Shown here piece by piece: positions 10,553-20,082 of a stretch of 64,000 nucleotides of DNA. The translations under genes and the position numbers were made by a program. The notes below the pieces were generated by a model. The model did not search any database. It was not told the DNA's origin and saw only the letters and a program-made list of their open reading frames with translations. Source of the stretch: Pseudeuparius sepicola (lineage: Eukaryota > Arthropoda > Insecta > Coleoptera > Anthribidae); NCBI GenBank assembly GCA_963920635.1, contig OY987302.1, positions 24,961,278 to 25,025,277 on the forward strand, read 5' to 3'. Each line of letters starts with the position of its first letter. The stretch's first letter is position 1.

Positions 10553-11530
10553 ACGTTTTTCAAATGCATGCCAATCAAATGGATGAATGTAAATGCCATG
10601 CATGTGCCAAAAAAGCGAATTTTAGGCGCAGCTCGCGTGCACAATGGTGTGCAATTAGATTTTTCGTTTGTATGAAAAATCGATGTCTCAGTATGATTTT
10701 AAAATGCATGCCAATAGTACCAAATGAAAAGTTAAGACAAGAACCAGCGGAAACTTATTGGCGTGCAGTTTCCGCGCGTACAACAAATTTTGGAGAGCAC
10801 ATTTATTTATAAAAAAATTTGATACCTCGGAACGACTTTAAAATTCATGCCAATACCTATATTTTACGATACATTTGCACTGCCAAACGATAATTTACCG
10901 ATTGGCATGCAGTTTTGTAATGCAGAACGTTATGAAAAGTTAGTGCTAAAAGTGCAAACAATTTTTAATAGTGAAAAGTGAAAAAAATTTCAGGTATTTC
11001 CCAACGATTTGAAAATGCATCGCAATTAGTTTTATGAAAAATTTGCACTTCCAAACGGCGATTTGATGATTGGCATGAAGTTTTGTAGTGTAGAAAATTT
11101 GCACTACCAAACGGCGATTTGATGATTGGCATGCAGCATGCAGTTTTGTAGTGTAGAATATTATCAAAAGGTAGTGCAAAAAGTGCGAAGATTTTCAGGA
11201 ATTTCTGCCTATCAATTTTATTAAAAATTTGCACTGACAAATGACGATTTACCGATTGGCATGCAGTTTTGTGATGCAGAGGGTTACTAAAAGTTATTTC
11301 TAAAGTCACAAAATTGCAGGTATGTTCTAACGACTTTAAAATGCGACATTCTTATGATAAATTTGCACTCCCAAACAACGATTTACCGATTGGCATGCAG
11401 TTTTTTAGTGCACAACATTATCAAAAGTTACCGAAAATGCATGCCAATTAGTTTTATGGAAAAGTTGCACTGCCAAACGACGATTTGATGATTGGAATGC
11501 AGATTATTAGTGTATAGCGTTATCAAAATT
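10553..11530. repeat. GCATGCCAAT tandem-like array
   Basis: Units of very roughly 100-170 bp repeat the blocks GATTTACCGATTGGCATGCAG, TTTTGTAGTGTAGAA, TTATCAAAAGTTA, an AAATGCATGCCAATTAG-like block, and AAATTTGCACTGCCAAACGAC. At least six copies are visible with variable spacing. The same blocks appear singly at 8500-8975, 13505-13640 and 26485-26530. The apparent reading frames repeat the same peptide and are by-products. It may be the internal tandem array of a non-autonomous element that has spread locally. Confidence 0.7.
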
Positions 11531-11995
11531 TTTTAAACGATTTTTTTTTATAAAAATATCTGTATCTTCGAAAATGTTCATCACACGAAAAATGAACAAA
11601 TCATTTCTATTGTAAAAATTACTTTGCGTATAGTTTTCAATCCCCCCCCCTTAAAAACCCCATTTTTGATCATATAAAAACTTATTTTATGAAAGTTATT
11701 AGATTTTTTCTACCGGTTCCAGTGATATACAATGTGTTCCAATAAGGACTCCCGTCGCCGATATCTTGGGAACGAATGCTTTAAACGCTGCTCGCTAGAA
11801 CGTAAAGAAAAGAGGGTTTTATTCGCAACTGCCGCAAGCGTTTATTTTGATATTGGTGTATAATACTGCGGTGCAAAGAATCTTTTCGATCTTAGGAATG
11901 TTGGAGAGTAGTGCATCGAATGGTTAGTTTGGAGGAACGTTTGTTCTAGGGACGATTTTCCTATTGTTACTAGTTTCTAAGATAATCTCTCTAAG
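11531..11995. other. No feature seen
   Basis: AT-rich spacer with a C run near 11642. No gene, RNA or repeat partner was recognised. Confidence 0.4.
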
Positions 11996-12391
11996 ATGCC
12001 ATTTAGAAAAAATGAGCTCACTCGGTTAAAATTAACTTTTGGAGAAAACGTTGTTAAAAATATCATTGTAAACGCGCGGCCCTTGAAATCGTTCCAATAC
12101 GTGGGGACGAAAAGACGTTCAACTTACAACGTTGCAATTACCCCTCCCCCCTCTCGCGGTTTGAAAGCCAGCGATAACCTCAAAGGCGTAAGTGACGGCA
12201 AATGTAACATCTTATTACGAGACATTGCCTTACGTGACATTGCCAGTTACAGTGCAAAAAACAGTACATTCGGCGCTGTTAGGTTGGCCTTAGATTGCCT
12301 GAATAATAGTGGAAAATCTTACAACCTTGCCCAGTTGCCCACGGATATTGGCGGCTTTGTTTCGCAAAAGTCTTTCGACAACCTCGAATAG
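11996..12391 (+). CDS. Hypothetical protein, 131 codons
   Basis: An ATG-initiated frame ends with TAG. The product is basic at its N-terminus (MPFRKNELTRLKLTFGENVV), has no signal peptide or membrane segment, and has a balanced residue composition unlike the low-complexity frames around it. I do not recognise a family. It contains no obvious introns and has no in-window paralogue. It could be a single exon of a host gene, a fragment of a transposon protein, or chance. I see no promoter and no polyadenylation signal near it. Base composition is closer to average than its flanks. Confidence 0.25.
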   Translation: MPFRKNELTRLKLTFGENVVKNIIVNARPLKSFQYVGTKRRSTYNVAITPPPSRGLKASDNLKGVSDGKCNILLRDIALRDIASYSAKNSTFGAVRLALDCLNNSGKSYNLAQLPTDIGGFVSQKSFDNLE

Positions 12392-13054
12392 AGCAGTTCT
12401 AAAAATCGAAGGAGGTGGTAAATCTCATAATTGAGTGTCGTACTTTTCTCCGGTACCAAAAAGAACCTCGAAAGTCCGATATCTAAGAGAATTTCCCGAT
12501 TCACGATTAACCACTTTCGAGAAACGGAATGGCTGTAGAATCAACGATTTCTCGATTTTTTGGGGGCCCGGGGAGCATCAGAACCTCACCCGAAGACTCC
12601 AGGGAAGCCTTAAAAATTGAAATAAATCAAAGATTTGGTTCGCGGTTAAGATAAAGGAGTGTAATAAACCAATGTAAAAAACCACTACGAGATTCTTCTA
12701 TAATAACACAATTATACTTAGATATTATACCTTATTTAACTAATAATACCACTTTGACAATCAAAGAAATCCGCGTAATTTCACGTTACGTGAATCTCAA
12801 AACACCAAGGAACTGTGTAAAACTTTAAATCCACTTATAAATTATTATAATGACAATGCAGCGATTTATTAACCTATTTTCGTTGACTGGCGTGTAAATA
12901 CATCAGTAACGCAATTTTTATTTTCTACGGGGAGGAGCGGGGTGGTACGAGGGAATGTAGGGGAAGTTGGCGCAAGGTTGCCGCACTTACCCGAAATTCT
13001 TGATTTCTTGCTCATTTCTCGTGCCTAGTGGAAGGATTTATGAGGCCGCGCGTG
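12392..13054. other. No gene seen
   Basis: Mixed-composition spacer. Short frames after 12435 have no recognisable motif. No repeat partner was found. Confidence 0.35.
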
Positions 13055-13061
13055 TACATCC

Positions 13062-13428
13062 GGTTTGACCGGAAGTGAAATGAAGATACTGTATCATAAT
13101 ATAATAGCAATAACACCATGTACCTACATGTAGTCAATGACAAGTTGGCTGAATTTATTTTTATTAACCGGAAGTGGATTATTAATAAATTAGGTCAAGA
13201 AACAAATTGGCAACTATTCGTTTTATGCTATTGTCGAAATAATTGACACAGCCACTTTGGGTAAATAAAAATAAATTCAGCCAAATTGTCATTGTCTACA
13301 TGTGCATGGTGTTGTTATTAATATGATACTGGAAATTACCTTTTTTCCAATTTTGAGGGATGAATTATTATACCTACAGTATGTTCATTTTAAAATAAAA
13401 AATAGGTCACTTCTGGACAAACCGGAAG
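13062..13428. repeat. Foldback repeat with CCGGTTTG ends
   Basis: CCGGTTTGACCGGAAGTG at 13062 is mirrored by CTTCTGGACAAACCGG near 13428. Inside, AACACCATGTACCTACATGTAG, CAATGACAAGTTGGCTGAA and TTTATTTTTATTAA are matched by reverse complements from 13260. The arms are about 130 bp with indels. Non-coding. Confidence 0.65.
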
Positions 13429-13504
13429 TATAATAATTTGATACGTGCCGTTATTTTCTTGGTCCTAGTGAATTTTTAATATTATCTTTTTTTTTCATAA
13501 CTCA

Positions 13505-13640
13505 CAACATACCTACTACTGCAATGGCATGCATTTTAAAATCGTTCTGGGACATCGATTTTTCATACAAAATTGTACACCCATATCTTACATTCATCCA
13601 TATAAATGGCATGCATTTGAAAAACGTTTCATCTGACTGA
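13505..13640 (-). repeat. Inverted copy of the GCATGCCAAT unit
   Basis: TGGCATGCATTTTAAAATCG, a GACATCGATTTTTCATAC block and ATGGCATGCATTTGAAAAACG correspond in reverse complement to 10555-10715, so one unit sits here in the opposite orientation. Confidence 0.65.
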
Positions 13641-13849
13641 TCATGTACCGCTGATCTATGAACAGACTCTATTAAAAATCATGGTCGTTTTCATTGGTTT
13701 TATTCTCGAAAATGGCAGCTGTCATGGAAAGTATAAATTCCCTCCAGCTTTTGTATTTACACTTTTTATCTAAAATCAGAAACAACGAAGTTAGATTAAA
13801 ATTAATTAAGATTAAAAGATCAAATTTATAAAATATTTTTTCCATTTTG

Positions 13850-14455
13850 CCTTTTTTAAGAGGACAAAAAAGGTTTACAAGGTAAAATGAAGACATCCTT
13901 TTTTTGGTCAGTATAGGTATTCCTGTTGAAATAAAATACAAAATTAATGAACACTTTGACGTGACATGGGTCTTTGAGAAAGGAGGAAGATTTATTCTCC
14001 GAAAGCTCAGAAAACAAATTTGTTGAAGATATTTTCTGAGTTACAAGTTCAAAGTTTAGTTCATTTCCTGTTAATAATTGGCAACTTGAAAAAGTTGTGT
14101 TTTAACCAGTTTGGTGGTGAAAAACCAAATTAAAATTCAATGGATTTCAATATTTGCGCCACAAATAAATTTAATAAATTAAATATTTGGAAAGGTTAAT
14201 GTTTATTTTTCTCTCATTTTTATGCTAGGAACTTTGAGGGCTTTTGACTTCCCGTTAGCAACAAAAAATGTAGCATAGTAATTTAACATAGTAACATAGT
14301 AACATAGTAATTTAAAAAATATTTTTTTTATATTTTACGGTCTTTAAGAGAGCAAAAAAGGTTTACAACAGAATAGCTAAAATTAAAACATCCTTTTTTG
14401 GTCACCATAGGTATTCCTGTGGCAATAAAATGCAAAATGAATGATATGAACACTT
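13850..14455. repeat. Direct repeats about 490 bp apart
   Basis: A block with AGAGGACAAAAAAGGTTTAC, ACATCC(T)nGGTCA, TAGGTATTCCTGT and AATAAAATACAAAAT occurs at about 13857-13950 and again at 14345-14452. The sequence between (13960-14190: GACGTGACATGG, TTTGAGAAAGGAGGAAGATT, ACTTGAAAAAGTTGTGTTTTAACC) recurs at 24440-24630. This looks like one element with terminal direct repeats, class unknown. Confidence 0.5.
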
Positions 14456-14504
14456 TATTTATTTATTCCATAAGTAGGTAGCTATAGATATGTAAGGGAA
14501 TATA

Positions 14505-15592
14505 CAGGGTGAGTCAGAATGTATAGTAAATACTTTAAAGGGATATTCGGCAGGTGGTTTTAAGGGGGGCTTTTAATATAAAATTTTTCGATTTAGGCTT
14601 TCCTTGCCAAGTTATTCGGGTCTACAGGGTGACCCAAAAGTTGTTTTTTATTTATATCTCAATAACGGCGCTACTTAAAAATTTGAAATTTGGTATGTGT
14701 TATCTACTTACCTACTGGAAGACGCCTTAGGGTTGTTTATTCAGTTATACAGTGCCCTAAAAAAGGATAAAAGTAACAACCACTATTAATTTTTTTGCTC
14801 AAACTTTTTTGAGGTTATCTTGTTGGTCTTGCAGGTCCATCATTTCAGTGTATCTTTTCATTTTGCAACAAAAGTGTACTCTTGTTTCATAACGATAAAA
14901 TCAACCGTTTGCGTAGAAATTGGCAAATCGTGCCCCAAAACCCTGTTAACTTCAAAAAAATACCAATTGGACATTGGTCAAAACTGCATTGGTTTTCTTG
15001 AAATAGGGTGTTCAAATTTTGTTGAATTCAATCCTTTCCATTTTGTAAGCTAAGAAGTTTTGATACATTGTTCTGAGTTTAAATGGTACAGTCGATGTGT
15101 AACGTTTGAAAGCGGTAGGTAAAAATTTTATGTTTCGAATGTTGAAGTTAAGAGGTGTTTTCGGGCACGTTTTTCTAATTTCAACGCAAACAGTTGATTT
15201 TATCGTTATGAAACAAGAGTACACTTTTGTTGCAAAATGAAAAGATATACTGAAATGATGGACCTGCAAGACCAACAAGATAACCTCAAAAAAGTTTGAG
15301 CAAAAAAATTAATAGTGGTTGTTACTTTTATCCTTTTTTAGGGCACTGTGTAACTGAATAAACAACCCTAAGGCGTCTTCCAGTAGGTAAGTAGATAACA
15401 CATACCAAATTTCAAATTTTTAAGTAGCGTCGTTATTGAGATATAAATAAAAAAATACTTTTAGGTCACCCTGTAGACCCGAGTAACTTGGCAAGGAAAG
15501 CCCAAATCGAAAAATTTTATATGACAGACCCCCTTAAAACTACCTGTCGAACACCCCTTTAAAGTATTTACTATACATTCTGACTCACCCTG
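14505..15592. mobile_element. 1.09-kb mariner-type foldback MITE, TA target duplication
   Basis: It starts CAGGGTGAGTCAGAATG and ends CATTCTGACTCACCCTG, flanked by TA on both sides (14503-14504 and 15593-15594). The arms match in mirrored order almost to the centre near 15050: the TTTAGGCTTTCCTTGCC block, a second internal CAGGGTGAC, CCTACTGGAAGACGCC, GGTCCATCATTTCAGTG and GATAAAATCAACCGTTTGCG. The two ~80-codon frames are the same arm read from opposite strands. Non-autonomous. Confidence 0.85.
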
Positions 15593-15755
15593 TATATTAC
15601 CTATGCAGGAGATATTATTAGGTACCTATTACTTCCACAACCCTACGTGAAGGGAAGTATTCTGTTAAAAATGTTCTAATAGATGTAAAGTCAAAGTTTG
15701 AGCAAAGAAAATTCGGTGTCTTCTGTGGACTGGGTGGGTGGGTGTGCCTATAGAG

Positions 15756-16344
15756 CAGTATGGGGATCTCGGAAACCAGCGGAGATAGAAGGAAGGTTAA
15801 TTGGGAAAAGAATTGCAGTTTTGTGGCCCCAATTTAACGCGTCTTGTGGATTTTTGAAAAAGTTATGGCTTACTAGATGTTTTGAAAAAAAAAGAAATTT
15901 TGGCAATTTCATCTAATCTTCTAGCTTCGTTGTTTCTGATTTGCGATTTTCGAGACACAAACTATTTTTTAATGTGATATATCGTTGGAAAGCTCTAAAA
16001 ATGCCTGATTTTTGAGACCATTACCAACTATGGTTTTCATTTAAAAAAAAAACAAAAGTTTGTGTCATATCTCGAAAATGGCAGCTGTCGCGAAAAGTAC
16101 GACAAGATAACCGCATTGGGGACACAATTACCGCCAACTTTTGTATTTACACTTTTTGTCTAAAATCAGAAACAACGAAGCTAGACGGATTAGAATAAAT
16201 CGCCAAAATTTTGTTTAAATATCAAGTAAGCCATGCCTTTTTTAAAAAATCGACAAGATGCGGTAAATTTTGCCCACAAAACTGCAATTCTTTCCCCATT
16301 TAACCTTCCTTCTTTCTCCGCTAGTTTCCGAGATCCCCATACTG
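15756..16344. mobile_element. 589-bp foldback element
   Basis: CAGTATGGGGATCTCGGAAAC at 15756 is mirrored by TTTCCGAGATCCCCATACTG ending at 16344. The arms also share AATTGCAGTTTTGTGG, TGGCTTACTAGAT and AGCTTCGTTGTTTCTGATTT. Part of the right arm (ATGGCAGCTGTC, TTGTATTTACACTTTTT, TAAAATCAGAAACAACGAAG) recurs at 13710-13790, so it is a dispersed family. Confidence 0.75.
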
Positions 16345-16539
16345 ATCATCAAAAAAAAACTCACTCGGTATAATTACATATAACTATCCACATTGCTCTC
16401 ATTGTGGAAATACCGGGTTTGAAAAAATGAAGTTTGAACGCCCTGTATTGTAAAAACGGCTGGAGCAATTATATGACATGTATATTGTATATATAGTGGA
16501 ATCGGGGCGAAGTCTAGATTCGAAAAATACAATAATATA

Positions 16540-16598
16540 CAGGGTGTTCTGGTAAAAAAACATAAGCTTGGTTTGTCCAGCTTTTCCGGAACACCCTG
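16540..16598. mobile_element. 59-bp mini-MITE
   Basis: It begins CAGGGTGTTCTGG and ends CCGGAACACCCTG, with TA on the left side and a decayed TG on the right. It is one of the smallest members of the CAGGGTG family here. Confidence 0.65.
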
Positions 16599-16604
16599 TG
16601 TCAA

Positions 16605-17498
16605 TTTCAATTAGACCTTAGACAAGGGAAGGGAGGGAGGACGCATAATCCGGCTAAATTGAGTGTGCCCAGTTAGGCACCATCAGTGGCGCATCGCGTG
16701 GGACTTGTAAAGAATGAAAAATGCCTATAAAGTATTCCTGTTGGATTGTAAAAGGACCAAATTTCGACAAAGCAACAAAATTTGTGTTGTTTGAGGCGGT
16801 ATACAAACAATACAATGTATTTTTTCTAACTATAAATATTTACCTATGAGAGGTTGTTCCTGATATTTTCTGTTCACCTCGACTTTTGCAACCAAAAGCT
16901 GAACAAAACACCATTCTGATGCCACAAAAATAACAATGTCTTCAGTCCGTATGAGCACAAAACCACAAAACTAAACCTGCTGTCACACATGGCGTCGCAT
17001 TGATAATTGGGCACACTCTCTGCTACTTATGGTCCGTATATACACGTTACGCGTCCTCTCCCCTCCCTTATCTAAGAATAAGACCATGGAAAAGCTCACC
17101 AAAATCCTTAAAAGTTTTATCTCTACAATTTTGTCTTTAACGTGAAAAATGAAGAAGTTAAGGGGATGTACTACATACGTACCTAGACTATAAGAAACAC
17201 ACGAGACGAAAAACACCGAACTAAAAATTAAAATTTAATGCTTTAAATCAGGAGCGATGAATTTTAAGCGCAATCTTTTGATAGATCACATTGTTACCAG
17301 CCAGCATGTGCGACTATTTGGCACAAATGCAAACAAATAGCTTACAATCTGAGAATATAATATCATGACAACGACAACCGTGAATCCGTGAAAATAGGTA
17401 ATTTTCAGCCTTGTCCTTTATATATTTCCATTCTGCCCTCATTTCGCCCACTAACAGGTCTTTCTAGCCGACGACTAGCCTCTCTTTTATTGTTTCAG
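16605..17498. other. Probable intron sequence, no feature seen
   Basis: It precedes the splice acceptor of the exon at 17499. The pyrimidine-rich end before CAG at 17496-17498 (TTTTATTGTTTCAG) is the only functional signal I can support. The upstream exon was not found in the window. Confidence 0.4.
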
Positions 17499-17687
17499 GA
17501 AGAAAGGCGTCGCACAGGAAGATACCTGGCCGTTGGTATAGTGATATTTCTAGTCGTACTGGGTTTATACCACACGGCTTCTTATGGCTCGGCACAACTT
17601 TCAGCCCTCCTAGGCGCCGTCCTTATTATGTTACTATACCTCGCCTGGCTATTGTACGCTTCGCACAGACAGAAAAAGCTAAGAAAG
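17499..17687 (+). CDS. Internal exon, two-pass membrane protein
   Basis: The exon is bounded by TATTGTTTCAG on the left and AAG|GTATGA on the right, 189 bases and 63 codons in phase 0. It encodes a basic stretch (EERRRTGR), a first hydrophobic helix (LAVGIVIFLVVLGLYH), a short polar turn with YGSAQ, a second helix (ALLGAVLIMLLYLAWLLYA) and a basic end (SHRQKKLRK). The codon composition is richer in GC than the flanks and the frame is clean, which supports a real host gene. It joins in phase to the exon at 31573-31767, across an intron of about 13.9 kb. The start codon and earlier exons lie outside what I can identify. I do not recognise the family. The topology suggests a small membrane protein with both tails on the same side. 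Confidence 0.75.
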
Positions 17688-18850
17688 GTATGAAGGTTGA
17701 TAACAATTTAAACATGTGTCACAAACAAACATCCTATATTTATGTTTATTAGTTTGGGATGCTATTAATCTCGATAAATTGTTAACCCAACAGTAATGAT
17801 AATTGATTTCAGATGTTGATTCATCGATAGGGAGAGCTTCATGCTCACCGACTTTAGGAAAATATGTATCCTGAACTAAAAGTAAATTAGCATGTTTCTC
17901 CATTTTGTTTTTAATTAGATGAGCCGGAGAAGTTATAAATGAGCTTGATTTGTCTTCATTTGACACTAACTCTAGGACATACACATTTACCGATATATTA
18001 TTCATTTTTTCAAATTTTGCTAGTTGACTTAGAGTTAAAGGAAATTCAAGGCCGTCTAGGTTTAAAACGGTCGAAGGGTAGGGATATGAGGATGAACGGT
18101 TTGGTTTTCCAACGGGTGGATATAGAGCTGATATAACACTCCAAGCAAAACAAAGATTATCATCATTTTGAATGTTAATACAAGATTGTGTAGATTGTAT
18201 TGATTCCGGGAAGTTTATGTAAGATCTGCCACCGTTTTCCATTTCTACTTTGTTTATATTAACTTCTAAGCTTAAAATTCTGTGAAGAGTCTAACCGGAT
18301 TCCTGATGTTCGAAGGACTCAATGGCCGCTAAATTTTTTTCAATAATGTTGCTTTCAAACCATTTTTTTTAACTGTGTTCCTTGATCTATTATTTTATTG
18401 TTTGTATTAAAGTACTTATTCTCAACTATCTCCTGATCTCCAGAGGTTTTAGTAAATTCCCACAAAAGACAGCATTTACTTTAATTACCTATATTAAATG
18501 ATCTTAAGATCCTATTAATGCGAGTCTTAAAAACAAAAAACGCGTCTTTAAAAAACTGCAGAATATCTATGTGCTTTAAATTAATTATAACTCCCGTGCG
18601 TATTCGATTAATAAAAATTGATTTTATATCCTCCCACTTTTCCCGATCACTTCGACTTTCCCTACGCTGACCTGTTCCAACATGTTGTAATTTTTTTAAG
18701 TACACTTTATATCGTTTCCAATGGCTCAAATTAGTTTGCAATTTAATCCGAGTGCCATGATTACAGTCAGCCTTTTTCAATGCTTTATGAACTAACCGGA
18801 TATTTTACCCAATGCTTTAAAGTACCGTCATCAGGTTGTCGCGGAAACTA
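17679..18850 (-). pseudogene. N-terminal region of a virus-like DNA-polymerase-associated protein (decayed)
   Basis: Reading minus from about 18850, an upstream part contains GTGQRRESRSDREKWEDI and RIRTGVIINLKHIDILQFF. A middle part with frameshifts and stops carries YFNTNNKIIDQGTQ and LEVNINKVEMENGG. The last part is open from 18242 to 17679 and has SCINIQNDDNLCFAWSVIS, then PLTLSQLAKFEKMNNISVNV, then NYHYCWVNNLSRLIASQ. This series is, from memory, shared by large proteins annotated widely in arthropod genomes, some ending in a B-family DNA polymerase of viral/Maverick type. The conserved C of CFAW and H of HYCW could be a papain-like catalytic pair, which is inference. No polymerase domain follows here. 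It lies antisense in the intron of the membrane-protein gene, abutting the exon end. The same protein family occurs in both arms of the giant element. Confidence 0.65.
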
Positions 18851-19024
18851 CCAAGCAAACGGTTTTTAAAACGAAAATAAATTTAAGACTAACAGAAAGT
18901 TAGATAGAGGAAACTCTGTGCGAAGATGGCGAACCCAATTTTTCTCTTCTCGTTCTATTTCAAAACTTATTCCCTTTCTTTAACCACAAGTTGCACATAG
19001 GATCATAACAAGAGGTTTATAATG

Positions 19025-19025
<1 letters not shown>

Positions 19026-19098
<73 letters not shown>

Positions 19099-19120
19099 GT
19101 AATATATATATATATATATT
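19026..19120. repeat. AT dinucleotide microsatellite
   Basis: An almost pure run of AT repeats, interrupted near 19092-19100 by ATGTATATGTAA. The frame reading through it is meaningless. Confidence 0.95.
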
Positions 19121-19138
19121 CCAAAATATCGCAATATA

Positions 19139-19436
19139 CAGTGTGTCCCCGGTCAGGTGAAACGACTCTTGCAAAATACAAAAGAACTCGGTTTTCATTC
19201 TAAACAAGTTTCCTCAATAGCATTTTGTTGTGAAACGTACAAAAAGGTTACAATACCTGAGTGGAAAATTAGATTTTTAAAATTTCCAACACACGTGATT
19301 TTCCAAAATTAAAATTGTTTAACAAATTAGCAAGGAAAAAAACCAGCAAGGCTGAACTTCATAAGTTCAAAAACTGGAAATGTTCTTGCCTTTTACAAGA
19401 GCCGTGTTTCGTGTTTCACCTATCCGGAACACACTT
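19139..19436. mobile_element. 298-bp mariner-type MITE
   Basis: It starts CAGTGTGTCCCCGGTCAGG and ends CCTATCCGGAACACACTT, with TA on both sides (19137-19138 and 19437-19438). Terminal repeats continue inward through GTGAAACGACTCTTGC and its mirror. Non-coding. Confidence 0.65.
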
Positions 19437-19549
19437 TATGTATAAATAGGCTAATAGCCATGACACCTACCCAGCTACGACTGAGACCTACAGCTAATTT
19501 CGTATGTGTACTTAATAAATATTCTACACATTTTCATTGTTTATTTCAG

Positions 19550-19597
19550 GAAAAAAGTCTCTCGACCACAAATATCTGCACCATCAATATTATTTAA
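19550..19597 (+). CDS. Possible alternative last exon of the membrane-protein gene
   Basis: A good acceptor, TTCATTGTTTATTTCAG, ends at 19549. Continuing in the phase left by the exon at 17499-17687, the next 15 codons read EKSLSTTNICTINII and then TAA. Splicing here would give a shorter C-terminus than the exon at 31573. There is no protein homology to support it, so it rests on the splice signal and open phase only. Confidence 0.2.
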   Translation, partial: EKSLSTTNICTINII

Positions 19598-19599
19598 TA

Positions 19600-20082
19600 A
19601 ATTGTTCTTATTGTACAGGGTGATCCAAACACCAAAGTAAAAATTCAAAAAGTTTCATACAACGGCAAACCCACATTTTACTATGATCATATTATTGTAC
19701 CAAACTGATAACATACGCAATTTTGACGGTAGATGGTAGTACAAGCAACTGTTAGTACAAGCAATTTATTAAACTATGAAAATTTTATTTACACTCACCA
19801 AAATAGAACTGATCCGAACGCTAGGGTAAACATTTTTCTTTTTTATTTATTTATTTTCTTATTTGCATTTTCCCGTCAAAGATCGATCCGAACGCTAAGG
19901 TAAATATTTGTCTTTTTTACAAGCTTTTATTTAACTTGCAATGTAGTAAAATATGCATCTTAGTTTGTTTAGGTCAAATCTTGCAAGCTGAATTAGAACC
20001 ACTTCTTGACATCCCATTGAGCTGAATTTTTGCAAACACTTTTAGTTCTGGTGACAATACTCAATGTTGTATTATTTTCAAA
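19600..20082. other. Intron sequence with one MITE end
   Basis: A lone TACAGGGTGATCC at 19615-19627 is a worn MITE end. A short duplicated phrase, GATC-GAACGCTA(A/G)GGTAAA-TTTTTC, occurs near 19810 and 19885. Nothing else was recognised. Confidence 0.4.

Noticed and set aside
18980..19207. 75-codon frame on the minus strand
   Set aside because: It is mostly a translation of the AT dinucleotide repeat.
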